A DNA stretch of 64,000 bases from Cupriavidus sp. D39 (GCF_026627925.1 NZ_JAPNLE010000009.1:3286001-3350000), one strand, 5' to 3'; numbered from the stretch's first letter, positions 19,441-30,888 are shown. A program made the numbers and translations. Notes: generated by a model from the letters alone, not told the origin.

Positions 19441-20123
19441 TTGTCCCGCCCGGCCACCACGCCGGCCACCAGCAGCACCTGCGCGGCCGCGTAGGTCCAC
19501 CAGATGCCGAGCGCAAAGGTATCGAACGGCACGAGAAAGCGCGCGGTGCCGAGCAAGCCGTCGGACACGGCGAAGCACAGCGCACCGAGCGCCGCCAGCG
19601 GCGTCGGCAGCTTTGCCAGCAACGCGGCGCAGGCCATCGCCGTGAGCGCGCCCACATAGACCGAGACCGGCACCGCCAGCGTGCCCAGGTTGGGCCAGAA
19701 GCGCGCGACCATCACGCCGGCCGCGCCCACCACCGCGCCGCAAGCGATCAGGCGATGCGCGCGCCCGTCGCCCGCCATGGGCACGAACAAGCCGAGGTAG
19801 GCGAAGTGCGCGATCAGGAAAGCACCGAGCCCGCCGATGAAGGAGAACGACAGCCACGGCATCGCCAGCAGGAAGTCCCCTAATGCGGAGAACAGCAGCG
19901 CCGCCATCAGCCAGCGCCGCTCGCGGCGCACGGGATGGAAGTGCGCGGCGCGTACCAGCAGCAGCGCCATCGCGGTCTTCCACACCGGCTGGAAGGCGAT
20001 CTGCCCGTTCAACGGCGCGCCGGGTGGCGAGTCCATCGCGACGGTGACCAGCAGGCCGCCGTAGACCAAGCCGGCCATCGTGCCGGCCATCCACCACTCG
20101 CGCACCCGCGCGGGCATCATCAT
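19437..20123 (-). CDS. YhhN-family membrane protein (lysoplasmalogenase-like)
   Basis: A protein of about 228 residues with eight hydrophobic segments, matching the YhhN/TMEM86 family. Family features are the FQPVWKTAMALLLVRAA stretch near residue 45, LFSALGDFLLAMP (the conserved SxxGD in helix 3) and CFAVSDGLLGTARF (the conserved SD...). Characterised members hydrolyse the vinyl-ether bond of lysoplasmalogens, a substrate aerobic bacteria usually lack, so its role here is unknown. Three ATG codons in a row occur at the start; I use the first. It lies between the alpha-2-macroglobulin and pbpC genes, 11 bases after the former and overlapping the latter by four, so all three are one operon. 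Confidence 0.83.
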   Translation of the reverse strand: MMMPARVREWWMAGTMAGLVYGGLLVTVAMDSPPGAPLNGQIAFQPVWKTAMALLLVRAAHFHPVRRERRWLMAALLFSALGDFLLAMPWLSFSFIGGLGAFLIAHFAYLGLFVPMAGDGRAHRLIACGAVVGAAGVMVARFWPNLGTLAVPVSVYVGALTAMACAALLAKLPTPLAALGALCFAVSDGLLGTARFLVPFDTFALGIWWTYAAAQVLLVAGVVAGRDK

Positions 20124-20134
20124 TGCAAGCCAGC

Positions 20135-23100
20135 TCAAGGGCGTGCTCCTACGGTCAGTCTGGCATTGGGTTGCGCGCCGAAGACATCCGGCGCGTACAT
20201 CGCTTCCACCCGCGTGGGCGGCAAGGCGAACTCGCCGGAGTTGTTCAGGCGTACGGTGTATTCCACCGTGGCGTTGCCGCGCGGCAGGTAGGCGTAGTAC
20301 TCGCGCAAGGCCTGCGGCGTGCGCTCGGTGAATGCGGGCCATGCGCCCTTGCGCCGCTCGCCGCGCGTGGCGATCTCCGAGTCGCGCCCGAGGCCGCTGC
20401 CCAGGATGGTGGCGCCGGCAGGCACCGGGTCACTCACCACCACCCATGTCATGTCGGCCTGCGCATCGATCTCCAGCTTGACGCGATACGTGTCGCCGCG
20501 CGACCACTTGCCCGCCACCGCCTGCTCCACCGGCGTCACGCTGCGCGTGATGCGGTAGCCGGCCGAGAGTGGCGCGGCGAGCGGCACTGCCGCCAGCGCG
20601 CGCACCGTGGCCCAGGGCTTACCGGCGCCTTGCTGCACGGCCTGCAGCGTGGCGGCCTCGCCCGCACGTGGCCACGGCAGGCTGAGGCTGCCACCCGGCA
20701 CGCCATCCACCTTCTGTGCGCGCGCCCAGTCGAAGCTGCGCGATGCATCGGGCACGCCCTCCAGCGCCACGCGCGTGGCGCCCGACACCGGCGTCTTCTC
20801 GAAGGCTTGCGCAAAGCGCGTGATCGCCAGCGAGCCCCAGGCGTTGGCCGTGGTGGTGCCCCAGGCGCCACGCATCTGACGGCCGAGCAAGCCGGTTGCA
20901 AGTTGTGCGCTTTCGTCCCTCCAGCCGGGCAACTCAAGCGACAGCGTCAGCAGGCGCGCGGCATTGAGATCGCCGCCGCTCATCAGCCACCACCAGTTGT
21001 CGTCGCGCTCGGTGGAGAACGCCAGCCGCGTGCCTTGCACCGTCAGCCGCGAGCGCAGGATCTGCTGCGCTTGCGCGAGGCGCTCGTCGCGCTGCGGGAT
21101 ATCCTGCACGCGCGACAGCACGGCGATCCAGTCGAGCAGCGCCGAGGTGGGCCATTGCGCCGGCAGGATCTGGATCGAGCCCAGCATGCGCGCCTGCGCG
21201 TGCCCGCTGCGCGACAGCGCTTCGAGCGCGGCCAGTTTGCGCACTTCCAGGTCTTGCGTGGGCGCCCAGCGTTCGCGCTTGATGCGGCCTTCGATGAAGG
21301 CGGCCAAGCCGCTTTCCATGCGCGCCCGCGCCTCATCAGGCAGGCGCAGCGGCAGGCCCGCGCGCACGGCTTCGTCGGAGACTGCCAGCAGGTAGGCGGT
21401 CAGCACCTCGCTACCCGCATCGACGTCGTTTTGCAGCGGGAAATACGAGGCCAGCCCGTCGTTGTCGAGATAGCCGGGCAGCTGCGCCGTCAATGCGTTC
21501 CATTGCGCCGCATCACCCAGCCCGATCGCGCGCGAGGCACGCTGCTCCAGGCACGTGAATGGATAGCTGCGGAACCACTCGCGCACGCCCGGCATGCCGC
21601 CCGCCAGCGACGCCTGCAGGTTCACCTGCAGGCCTCCGCGAGGCTGGCCCGCAGCATCCGCCAGCGCACCCCGCGGTGCGCGCACCGGCACCGACAGGTT
21701 TGGCGCCAGCTGCGCCAGCGTGGCTTGCTGCACGGTGAGCGGCACCGCCGGCACCAGTCGCTGCGAGAGCTTGACGCGGTCGCTGGCGCCCCCGTCTTGC
21801 CGGCCTCGGTGGCTTCCACCTCCCACTGCACCGTGCCGTCCTGCACCAGCGAGCCGGCGGGCAACAGCGGCGCAGCCACGTCCCAGCCGATCTCGCGCGA
21901 TTCGCCCGCGGGGATCTCCACCGTCTGCGCCGCCAGCGCCTGCGGCTGCATGGATTGTCCCGGCGGGCTCACGCGCGCCGCGGCCTGCACCGTCATCGCG
22001 CGCTGCGTGGTATTGCGCAGCGCAAACATGGCCCGATAGCGATCTTCCTCGCGCACCAACGGCGGCAGTCCCGAGATCAGCTGCAGGTCCTGCGTGGCAG
22101 CAAGAGTAGCGCTGCCGTTGCCGAAGCGGCCCACGCCCAGGTCGGCCACGGCCACGATGCGGAATCGCGTGAGCGAATCGTTGAGCGGCACCGTCAGCGT
22201 GGCGCGCCCTTCGCCGTCAAGCTGCACGCGCGGATTCCACAGCAGCAAGGTATCGAACAACTCGCGCGTCGGGCTCTTGCCGCCACCGCCGCCTGCCGGC
22301 ACGGCCTTGCGGCCGTAGTGGCGCCGGCCGATGATTTCCATCTGCGCGGTGGCGGTCTCCACACCGTAGCTGCGCCGCCGCAGCATCGCGTCGAGCAGAT
22401 CCCAACTCGTGTTCGGCATCAGCTCAAGCAGTGCTTCATCCACCGCGGCAAGCGCGACTTCGCCGTTGGCGGCAGGCTTGCCGTCCGGCAGCTTCACCTG
22501 CACGGCTACCTGCGCCTTGCCGCGCACGGGATAGCTCGCCTTGTCGGGTGTCACCTTCACATCAAGCTTGTAGCCCTCGTTGCCCACGCGGATCTCCGCC
22601 AGCCCGAGGCGGAAAGCCGGCTTGGACAAATCCACCAGTGCGCTCGGCGCGGCGTACTCGCGCCCCTCGCTGCGAAACGCCTGCCACCACTCGGTCGGCT
22701 GGCGCCAGCCCCAGGTGAAGAACGAATACCAGGGCACCTCGCGCAAGCGCCCGCGCAACGCCAGCACCGACACATACACATTGGGGCCCCACTCCGGCCT
22801 CACCTTGACCCGCACCGTGGGGTCGCGCCCGTTGAGCGCCACCACGCTGGTCTCCAGCACGCCCTCGCGCTCCACCGCCACCAGCGCGGTGGCATGGCGG
22901 AACGGCATGCGCACCTGGAACACGGCGGTCTCGCCCGGCGCGTAGGCCTTCTTCTCGGGCAGCAGGTCGATGCGGTCGTTGTTCTCGCCGCCGAACCACA
23001 GCTCGCCCTGGCGCGTCACCCACACCGAAGTGGCGGCCTGCGATACGCGTCCCGCGTTATCCCGCGCCTGCGCGATCAGCTCCACCTGGCCGGCCTCGGG

Positions 23101-26100
23101 CAGCGCCACGTCGCATTGCATGCGGCCTTGCGCGTCGGTACGGCCCTCGCATACGGTGCCCAGATCCTTGTTCTCGTTGCGGTTGTCATAGCGATAGAAG
23201 CCGCCCACCACGCGCTTGCGCACCGAGGTGGTGATGCGCACCTGCGCGCGCAGCGAGATCGGCACGTTGGCCTGCGGCCGCCCCTGCGGATCGAGCGCCA
23301 CGGCATGCACGGGCAGCTTCTGCTTGACCGAGACCCAGCTCTGCGTGCGGATGCCCGCCACCACGCCGGCCGGCCACATCGGCACCGTCTGGCGCAGCGT
23401 CTGGATCTCGCCGTTGGGGTCGGCAAAGCCCGACTCCACCACCAGGTCCTTGGGTGCGTCCAGCCTCGGCATGTTCTTGAGGGTCAGCGTGCCGCCGCCG
23501 CTCTTGTCCAGCTTCAGCGGCAGCTTGTCCGCCACCAGCTTCTGCGCCTCGTCGCGCTGCGCAGTGCCATCCTCGCCCTCGTCCTCATCGCCACTGCTGT
23601 CCTTTTGCGGCTTGCGCGGCGCGGCGAAGGCATAGCCATCGTAGTCGGCAAAGCGCACGTACTTGTCGCGCAGCAGCGCCGACACCCGCACCGGCAGGCC
23701 TGCCGCGCCGCCGCCCGACACGTAGTGCACTTCCAGGTTGAGCGGCACCTCGGCCGGCGCCACCAGCGCCCCGCCGCTGCCGGCCTTGAGCGTGCCCGCG
23801 AGCACCGGCAGGCGGAAGGCCTCCACGCGGAAGCTGCCGCTGTCCATCACGCGATCCTTGGCGTCGCTCAACGACACGGTATAGACGCCAAGCTTCGCTG
23901 CCGCGGGAATCGCGAACGTGCTCTCGGCGCTGCGCCCACCTGTGGCGGTGGTGCGCCACTGCACCGGCTGCTCGTAGGTCTGGCCACTGCCTTCATGCTG
24001 GATGACCAGCTTCTCCGGCAAGGGATCGCCCGCACCCGGCAAGGCGAAGCCATTCGCGGTCTCGGTGCGGATCACGTGCTTCATCGACACGGTCTCGCCG
24101 GCACGCAGCAAAGTGCGATCGAAGATGGTGTGGGCGCGCACGTCCGGCACCGCGCTGGTGTCGGTCGGCACATTGAAGCGCCAGCTCTCGATGCCCTGGT
24201 TCCAGTCGGACATCACGAAGGCCATGTCGGCCTGCCCGCGCGCCTGCGGATGATCGGCGGCAATGCGCGCCGAGACGAAATAGCCAGACAGCCCGGTGTC
24301 GTCGCAACTGCGCTCGCGCACGTCGTCCAGGCCGTTGAAGCTCGCCAGCCCGGCAGCATCGGTACGGCCCGAGGCCAGCAGCTTGCCGCTGCAATCGCGC
24401 AGCGCCACCGCGGCGTTGGCCACCGGCTTGCCGTCGTCGAGCGTGGTGACCCACGCCAGCGCAGTCATTTTGCCGGAGCCGCGCGCGAGCTTGAAATGCA
24501 CGCCCAGGTTGGTCACCAGCGCGGCGGTGCGCACGTACATGGGGACCGGCTTGCCGAGCAGTGCCTCGCCCAGCATCGGCGACGCGATCTCCACCACATG
24601 AAAGCCCGCTTCAGGCAGCGCAATGCCGACCACCTCGAACGGGCGGGGCGCCTTGCCGCCGGGCTCGCCCAGTTGCGGAATGGCGAGCTTGCGCGCACCC
24701 GCCACGCCATCGAGCAGCGACACGGAGCGGGTCTCGATGGAAGGCGCGTTGCGCGGGTTGTTGACCGCGGACGGCGAGCGGCCGGCGAGAATGGCGTCGA
24801 GCTCGCCGCGCGTCCAGCTGCCTTCGTGCAGCCGGCGCACCAGCCCGTACCAGCGCAGCACCGCGCCGTCGTCGTCCACCTTCAGGCGGCGTACCGTGCC
24901 AGCTTGCGCGCGCACGCCTTGCGCCGGCAGGTCGGCCTCGACATTGCGCAGCGTCACCGGCAGCAGCGCCGGATAGTCGGCCGGCGCACGGCCCTTGGGC
25001 AACTCGCCAAAGCGCTCGAGCACGCCGAACGGGGCGGCCGAGAATTTCGCCAGCGGCGGCATCACGGCCATGCTGACCTTGAGCGGGAACAGCTCGGCAT
25101 TGGACAGCACGCGGCCGCTGTCGTCCTTCAGGCCGGCGGGTACCGAAAGCGTGAACTCGGTCTTCTCGGCAAAGGGCGGCTTGAAGCTGACACTGCTGAC
25201 GGGCGCGTCGCGCGCCGCGTCCGGCTCGAATTGCGGGGCGCGCGGGCCTTTCGGCGTATTGAGCAGGATATGCTCGGCGTCCTTGCGCGAGATCGGGGCG
25301 GAGAACGACAGCGAGATAGGCCGCAACGGCGTGCAGGGCGACTGCGCGCGCTCGCGCTCGCAGGTAAAGCTGGCGGTGAAGGGCTCGCGCACGGTGTAGT
25401 CGAAGCGCCGCTCGTCGCGCGTGGCCAGCCCCGAAGGCGTGGCGATGCCGCTGCCCAGCACCAGTTGCATACGCGCACCGGACGGCAGGCGCTGCTGGCA
25501 GGCCAGCAGGTGCACGGTATCCACCTCGTCGGCCTTCAGCTTCCAGTGCAGCGCGCCCAGCACGGCGTCGCGCTCCTTGCCGGCAACGAGGCGCACGGGG
25601 ATGCGCTCGCCCAGGCCTTGCGCCTGGCACCATGCAGCGGTGCGCACCGAGTCGGCGGTGGCCGGCCCGTTGAAGCGCAGCGCAAAGACCTGGTCTTCTT
25701 CGATCTCGCCGCCGCCGGGTCGCGCGAAGACCACGGTGGGGCCGCCGGTCTCGAAGCGGTACTCCGGCTTGCCGGTGTACGCCTTGCCCGCCTCGCTCTT
25801 GAGGCCGGCCACCATGCGCACCGTGCATTTGACGCCGGGAGGCAGGTCGCGCGCAAAATCGAATGCCCAGTTCTTCGCGTCGATCCAGCGTGCCTGCCCG
25901 GTGATCGTGCTGCCATTGCAGGACACCGTGGCGGGCGGGCTCGCCTGCAGGTCGCCCAGCGGCACCATCGCTTCATCGAAGCGGATCGCCACCTGCCGCA
26001 CGCGAGCGACCTCGCCCTCCGGCGAGAAGCGGATCACCTGCGCCGCCTGGCCGGAGCCCGGCAACGTCGCCAACACTGCCTGCAGGCAAGCTGCGGCAGC

Positions 26101-26163
26101 CCACCAGTACCCACCTCTCGCACGTTGCTCACGCTTGTCCATCCGAGCGACGATCTGCGTCAT
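20135..26163 (-). CDS. Bacterial alpha-2-macroglobulin, YfhM/ECAM-like (apparent frameshift)
   Basis: A very large exported protein, about 2009 residues once restored. An N-terminal hydrophobic segment (ACLQAVLATLPGSGQAAQ) is followed by a string of macroglobulin beta domains, an A2M_N domain, a bait-like low-complexity region (near residue 860, acidic EDEGEDG), the A2M domain (LLLWNPRVQLDGEGRATLTVPLNDSLTRFR) and the thioester motif CLEQ in PFTCLEQRASR. It traps periplasmic or foreign proteases by a thioester, and works with PBP1C, whose gene follows. The frame breaks at a G5 run (21789-21793); one added G joins TEAGKTG to ASDRVKLSQRL. GGGAGGAGG lies just before the ATG, a very strong ribosome binding site. 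Confidence 0.9.
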
Positions 26164-26251
26164 CCTGCCTCCTCCCGATTACGGCACCCGGCGAGGGTGA
26201 CATGCGCCGATGGCAAGCGCAAGTCCGCGCGCGCAGCGAGAGGCCCGCTGG

Positions 26252-26731
26252 CTAGCGCAAATGCGACAGCGGCAACGGCCCGTCGCGCTTGAGCGCGGTC
26301 AGCACGATGTTGGAACGCACGCTCTCCACGCCCGGCACGCGCATGAGCTTCTTCATCGTGAATTCGGCCAGCGTCGGCAGGTCGGGCACCATGATACGCA
26401 GCAGGTAGTCGGCCTCGCCCGCCACGGAGTAGCACTCCTGCACTTCTTCCAGCAGCAGGATGTCCTCGCGGAAGCGCTCGACGATGGTGTCGCCGTGGTG
26501 GGCCAGCTTGACGCTGGTGAACACCAGCACGCCAAGCCCGAGCGATGGCGGCGACAGCACCACGCGGTAGCCGGTGATCACGCCGTCGGCCTCGAGCCGC
26601 GCGAGCCGCCGCCCGATCTGGCTGGGTGAAAGATGAATGCGCTCGGCGAGCTGCTGGTGGGTGGAGCGGCCGTCGGTCTGCAATGCCGCCAGCAGCGCGA
26701 GGTCGAATGGGTCGAGGTTGATCATGGTCAT
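26252..26731 (-). CDS. Lrp/AsnC-family transcriptional regulator
   Basis: A 159-residue feast/famine regulator. The N-terminal helix-turn-helix reads LDPFDLALLAALQTDGRSTHQQLAERIHLSPSQIGRRLARLE, and the C-terminal RAM (ligand-binding) domain begins near residue 65 with LGVLVFTSVKL and includes the SVAGEADYLLRIMVPD loop. It starts at ATG 26731, two codons before another ATG. It is divergent from phhA with a 262-base shared region; in several bacteria phenylalanine hydroxylase genes are controlled by a neighbouring Lrp-type or sigma-54 regulator, so it is the likely local regulator of phhAB, responding to an amino acid such as phenylalanine. Confidence 0.9.
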   Translation of the reverse strand: MTMINLDPFDLALLAALQTDGRSTHQQLAERIHLSPSQIGRRLARLEADGVITGYRVVLSPPSLGLGVLVFTSVKLAHHGDTIVERFREDILLLEEVQECYSVAGEADYLLRIMVPDLPTLAEFTMKKLMRVPGVESVRSNIVLTALKRDGPLPLSHLR

Positions 26732-26993
26732 GTCGCTTCGGTCGCGTTGGTCGCGTTGGTCGAATCGGAATCGCTTCTTGTTGTGCACTACGCTGGCGGG
26801 AAGAATGCTACCTCCACCGCCGCCTTGCGGCACGCCGATTGTCGCTAGCAGCGCACCCGCGCATATTTCCCGCATACAATACCAAATTTCTGCGTGATTG
26901 ATGCATCTCCTGACGAAACCAAGCCGTATTTGCGGGCCATTTACGTCATATCCTCGCTAAACTGTGCGGTAAATCTGCAGGAGATAAAACATC
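26732..26993. promoter_or_regulatory. Divergent control region between the lrp-type gene and phhA
   Basis: The region holds a dyad ATTTAC (26939-26944) ... GTAAAT (26969-26974) just before the phhA ribosome binding site AGGAGA, plus an AT-rich patch near 26875-26895. Such A/T-flanked dyads fit Lrp-type binding sites, but the assignment is an inference. Confidence 0.4.
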
Positions 26994-27935
26994 ATGGACG
27001 CAATGGCTATCGCCACCCAGGCTGGGGACGCCCAGGCCAGCTTTGCCGGCACCTTGACCGACAAGCTCAAGGAACAATTCGACGCCGGCCTGCTGTCCGG
27101 CCAGGAGCTGCGCCCCGATTTCACCATCGCGCAGCCGCTGGACCGCTATACGGACACGGACCACGCGGTGTGGGCCAAGCTCTACGACCGCCAGGCCTCG
27201 ATGCTGCGCGGCCGCGTCTGCGATGAATTCCTGCAAGGCCTGTCCACGCTGGGCATGGAGCGCGACCGCGTGCCCAGCTTCGACCAGCTCAATGAAACCC
27301 TGATGCGCGCCACCGGCTGGCAGGTGGTGGCGGTGCCCGGCCTGGTGCCGGATGCCGTGTTCTTCGAGCACCTGGCCAACCGCCGCTTTCCCGCGAGCTG
27401 GTGGATGCGCAAGCCCGAGCAGCTCGATTACCTGCAGGAGCCCGACTGCTTCCACGATGTGTTCGGCCATGTGCCGCTGCTGATCAACCCGGTCTTTGCC
27501 AACTACATGGAAGCCTACGGCAAGGGCGGGCTCAAGGCCGCCTCGCTGGGCGCGCTCGACATGCTGGCGCGGCTGTACTGGTACACCGTGGAATTCGGCC
27601 TGATCCGCACGCCGGAGGGCCTGCGCATCTACGGCGCGGGCATCCTGTCGAGCCAGGGGGAATCGATCTACAGCTTGGACTCGGCCAGCCCCAACCGCAT
27701 CGGCTTCGATGTGCGGCGCATCATGCGCACGCGCTACCGCATCGACACGTTCCAGAAGACGTACTTCGTGATCGACAGCTTCGACCAGCTGTTCGACGCC
27801 ACCCGCCCCGACTTTGCGCCGCTCTATGAGGAACTGCGCGCACAGCCCACGCTTGGCGCCGGCGACGTGGGGCAATCCGACCTCGTGCTGCATCGCGGCT
27901 CGCGCGAAGGCTGGGCCGACAGCGACGACGTCTGA
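26994..27935 (+). CDS. phhA: Phenylalanine 4-monooxygenase
   Basis: A 313-residue tetrahydropterin-dependent, iron-containing hydroxylase converting L-phenylalanine to L-tyrosine with O2. The iron ligands are visible: His154 and His159 in [14 protein letters not shown] and a glutamate in [11 protein letters not shown]. The surrounding fold ([42 protein letters not shown]) matches bacterial PhhA, which lacks the regulatory ACT domain; the length is normal, with a 20-residue N-terminal extension. AGGAGATAAAAC precedes the ATG. phhB follows 145 bases later on the same strand and regenerates the pterin cofactor. Confidence 0.96.
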   Translation: MDAMAIATQAGDAQASFAGTLTDKLKEQFDAGLLSGQELRPDFTIAQPLDRYTDTDHAVWAKLYDRQASMLRGRVCDEFLQGLSTLGMERDRVPSFDQLNETLMRATGWQVVAVPGLVPDAVFFEHLANRRFPASWWMRKPEQLDYLQEPDCFHDVFGHVPLLINPVFANYMEAYGKGGLKAASLGALDMLARLYWYTVEFGLIRTPEGLRIYGAGILSSQGESIYSLDSASPNRIGFDVRRIMRTRYRIDTFQKTYFVIDSFDQLFDATRPDFAPLYEELRAQPTLGAGDVGQSDLVLHRGSREGWADSDDV

Positions 27936-28080
27936 CTCCAGCGCCCCGCGCGCGCTTTGTGAAACAATATCGGCATGCCCGCTCCGCCCCCGCCGCCATG
28001 CACATCGCAATGGCCGGAAAGTTGAGCGGGCGGGCTGGTATTCCCGTTTGCCAACTTCCTTTTCGACCATCGAGCCCATC

Positions 28081-28398
28081 ATGTCCCCTGCGCCTGTCGT
28101 GCCCCTAACGCTTGAAGAACGTGCGCCGCTGCTGGCCAGCCTGCCCGGCTGGAGCACCGTCGATGACCGCGATGCGATCCACAAGCGCTTTACCTTTGCC
28201 GACTTCAACGCCGCCTTCGCCTTCATGACGCGCGTGGCGCTGGCCGCGGAAAAGGCCGACCACCATCCGGAGTGGTTCAACGTCTACAACCGGGTCGACG
28301 TCACCCTGTCCACCCATGACGCCAACGGCCTGACCCGGCGCGATATCGACCTGGCCGCCTTCATGGAGCGCGCCGCCGCGTCGCTGTCCAAGGCCTGA
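28081..28398 (+). CDS. phhB: Pterin-4a-carbinolamine dehydratase
   Basis: A 105-residue cytoplasmic enzyme that dehydrates 4a-hydroxytetrahydrobiopterin formed by PhhA, allowing the cofactor to be recycled. The active-site motif [18 protein letters not shown] (near residue 60), with the paired histidines and the Pro-Glu-Trp, is complete, as is [17 protein letters not shown]. The ATG at 28081 fits the family length; longer frames upstream lie in non-coding DNA. Confidence 0.96.
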   Translation: MSPAPVVPLTLEERAPLLASLPGWSTVDDRDAIHKRFTFADFNAAFAFMTRVALAAEKADHHPEWFNVYNRVDVTLSTHDANGLTRRDIDLAAFMERAAASLSKA

Positions 28399-28535
28399 GC
28401 GCGCGCCTGCGCCTACCCGGGAGACTGTAGGCAAACCGAAAGGACGCAAGCGGCCCTGCGCTGTACAATCGGTGGTTGACCGCTTGTTGCATTCGTCACT
28501 TTCCCGACCCCTTTCGAGCCTCCCAGCCTGCCACC

Positions 28536-29240
28536 ATGCGTATCCTTCTGATCGAGGACGACCGTCAGATCGCCAGTGGCGTCGAAGCCGGCTTGTCCCA
28601 AGCCGGCCATCAGGTGCGTGTGGTGCATGACGGCGTCTACGCCACCGAGCACCTGCTGCGCGAACAACACGACCTGGTGATCCTCGACCTGGGCCTGCCC
28701 GGCATCGACGGCATGACCCTGCTGGCGCGCTACCGCGCCCGCAACCGCACCACGCCGGTCATCATCCTGACCGCGCGCGACGAGCTCGAAGACAAGCTCT
28801 CCGGCCTGAACGCCGGCGCCGACGACTACCTGGTCAAGCCCTTCGCCCTGCCCGAGCTGGAGGCGCGCGTGCGCGTCTTGCTGCGCCGCAGCCAGCACGG
28901 CGAGGCCGCGCCCGAGCGCGACGTGCGGCTCGGACGACTGCGCCTGTCGGGCAACGACCGCCGCATGTTCATCGACGGCAAGCCGCTGGAACTCTCGCCG
29001 CGCGAATTCGCCGTGCTGGAGCTGCTGCTGCAGCGCCAGGGCCGCGTGGTCAGCAAGGCACAGCTGCAGGACCATCTCGCCACTTTCGCGCATCCCGCGG
29101 GCGAAGGCGGGGACACGGTTGGCGATACCGCCATCGAAGTCTACGTGCACCGCGTACGCAAGAAGCTCGAAGAATGCGACGTGGAGATCGTGACCGTGCG
29201 CGGTTTCGGCTACCTGCTGCAGATCCGCGCCGGCACCTGA
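28536..29240 (+). CDS. OmpR/PhoB-family response regulator
   Basis: A 234-residue two-component regulator. The receiver domain starts MRILLIEDDRQIA (acidic pocket), with the phosphorylated Asp in LVILDLGLPGIDG near residue 51 and the Lys in YLVKPFALPELEAR near 101. The winged-helix DNA-binding domain runs from about residue 130 (LELSPREFAVLELLL) to YVHRVRKKLEECDVEIVTVRGFGYLLQ. A loop of about ten extra residues (HPAGEGGDTVGD) splits the winged helix. It closely resembles TctD/QmdR/QseB-like regulators. The partner histidine kinase starts 25 bases downstream, so both form one operon. Confidence 0.93.
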   Translation: MRILLIEDDRQIASGVEAGLSQAGHQVRVVHDGVYATEHLLREQHDLVILDLGLPGIDGMTLLARYRARNRTTPVIILTARDELEDKLSGLNAGADDYLVKPFALPELEARVRVLLRRSQHGEAAPERDVRLGRLRLSGNDRRMFIDGKPLELSPREFAVLELLLQRQGRVVSKAQLQDHLATFAHPAGEGGDTVGDTAIEVYVHRVRKKLEECDVEIVTVRGFGYLLQIRAGT

Positions 29241-29265
29241 CGCCGCGCCCAGGGAGAAGCCCGCC

Positions 29266-30888
29266 ATGTGGCTGCGCCCACGTCCTCCCCAGCCTCCCAA
29301 GGCCCTGACCGACGCCGCCAGCGGTGCATCCGGCAAGGCCGTCGCAACCGCCGCGGCAACGCCATCCGCGCGCTCGGCCTCCACGCAAAGCCTGCGCGTG
29401 CACTTGCTGCGCGCGCTGGCCACGCCGCTGTTCGCGCTGGTGCTGACCAGCGGCTCGCTCTCCTACTGGCTGGCGGCGCACTACACCACACAGGTATTCG
29501 ACCGCGCCCTGTACGGCGTGGCCAACAATATCGCGCAGCAGATCCGCATTGCGGGCCCCCGGCTGGAGCAAGACATCCCGATGATCGCGCAGACGCTGGT
29601 CGAGGCCGAAGGCACCGACCGCATCTACTGGCGCATCCACGGCCCCGACGGGCTGATCGGCGGCATGGACACCTGGCTGGGCTACGGCACCGGGCAGACT
29701 TCGCTGCACGATGCGCGGCTTTTCTATGCCTGGTTCAGCGGGCGCCAGGTGCGCGCCGTGCGCCTGCCGGTCAACCTGCCCAGCCCGGCCTCGGATGAAC
29801 TGGCCACCAGCGAGGCCGGACGCGCCCCGCGCGGGCCCATCGTGGTGGAAGTGGCCGAGCTGCTGGACCGGCGCGAGACCGCCGCCAACGAGATCCTGCT
29901 GTCGGTCTCGGTGCCGCTGATCCTGCTGCTGGTGGTGGGCAGCCTGATCCTCTCGCACGTGCTCAAGGAAGAGCTGGTGCCGCTGCAGATCCTCACCGAC
30001 AAGCTCAATCGCCAGACCGCGCGCTCGCTGGCGCCGCTCGATGAAACCCAGGTACCGGCCGAAGTGGAGCCGCTGATCCGCGCGCTCAACGCACTGCTGG
30101 CCAGGCTGCGCGATGCGCTCGACGCGCAGCGCAAGTTCATCGCCGACGCCGCGCACCAACTGCGCACGCCGCTCACTGCCGTCAAGCTGCATGCCGACCG
30201 TGCGGTGCAGTCGGTGGATCCCGCGGTGACGGACCACGCGCTGCGCGAGCTGCAATCGGCAGCCGACCGCGCGGTGCGCCTGTCCAACCAGTTGCTGTCG
30301 CTGGCCCGCGCGGAGCCCGGGCTATCGCTGGAGCGTCTGGGCCCGATCGAGCATTTCGACCTGGCCACGCTGGCCTTCGAGACCGGCGCCGAGTGGGTGC
30401 CGCAGGCGCTCGCGCGCCAAATCGACCTGGGCTTCGAGACCTTGCCCGGTCCCACCTTTACGGGCGCGGCGCCCTCCACGGTGCGCGGCAACCGCCTGCT
30501 GATACGCGAAGCGCTCAGCAACCTGATCGACAATGCCGTGAAATACGTGCCGCCCGGCGGGCGCATCACCGTGCGCGCTGGCGGCGAGGCGCTCGGCCAT
30601 CGCGGCATGGCGGTGGTGATGGTGGAAGACAACGGGCCGGGCATTGCGCTGGCGCGCCGCGAGGAAGTCTTCAAGCGCTTCTTCCGCGGCGACCATACGC
30701 CGGGGCCCAATGCGCCGGCGCAACCGCCCGGCGGCGCCGGCCTCGGCCTCGCCATCGTGCATGAAATCATCGGCCTGCATCACGGCACCATCCGCATCGA
30801 AGATGTGCCCGCCTCCGGGGAGGAGGCCGAGGCGCGCGGCATGCGCTTTGTGATCCGCATCCCGTGCGAGGCCGCCGGGATCGTCTGA
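29266..30888 (+). CDS. Sensor histidine kinase (TctE/QseC-like)
   Basis: A 540-residue membrane kinase. A basic, Ala-rich cytoplasmic start precedes TM1 (about 50-70); the periplasmic sensor (about 72-205, including IYWRIHGPDG and DTWLGYGTGQ) resembles the 2CSK_N domain of TctE-like kinases; TM2 is near 212-232. The phospho-acceptor His297 lies in ADAAHQLRTPLTAVKLHAD (HisKA), followed by the N box ALSNLIDNAVKY, G1 VEDNGPGIA and G2 GGAGLGLAIV. It senses an unknown extracellular signal, perhaps a carboxylate, and phosphorylates the regulator encoded just upstream. Confidence 0.92.
   Translation: MWLRPRPPQPPKALTDAASGASGKAVATAAATPSARSASTQSLRVHLLRALATPLFALVLTSGSLSYWLAAHYTTQVFDRALYGVANNIAQQIRIAGPRLEQDIPMIAQTLVEAEGTDRIYWRIHGPDGLIGGMDTWLGYGTGQTSLHDARLFYAWFSGRQVRAVRLPVNLPSPASDELATSEAGRAPRGPIVVEVAELLDRRETAANEILLSVSVPLILLLVVGSLILSHVLKEELVPLQILTDKLNRQTARSLAPLDETQVPAEVEPLIRALNALLARLRDALDAQRKFIADAAHQLRTPLTAVKLHADRAVQSVDPAVTDHALRELQSAADRAVRLSNQLLSLARAEPGLSLERLGPIEHFDLATLAFETGAEWVPQALARQIDLGFETLPGPTFTGAAPSTVRGNRLLIREALSNLIDNAVKYVPPGGRITVRAGGEALGHRGMAVVMVEDNGPGIALARREEVFKRFFRGDHTPGPNAPAQPPGGAGLGLAIVHEIIGLHHGTIRIEDVPASGEEAEARGMRFVIRIPCEAAGIV

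Noticed and set aside
21955..26292. A 1445-codon plus-strand frame
   Set aside because: It is antisense to the A2M gene; its composition is Arg/His/Gln-rich and has no family resemblance.
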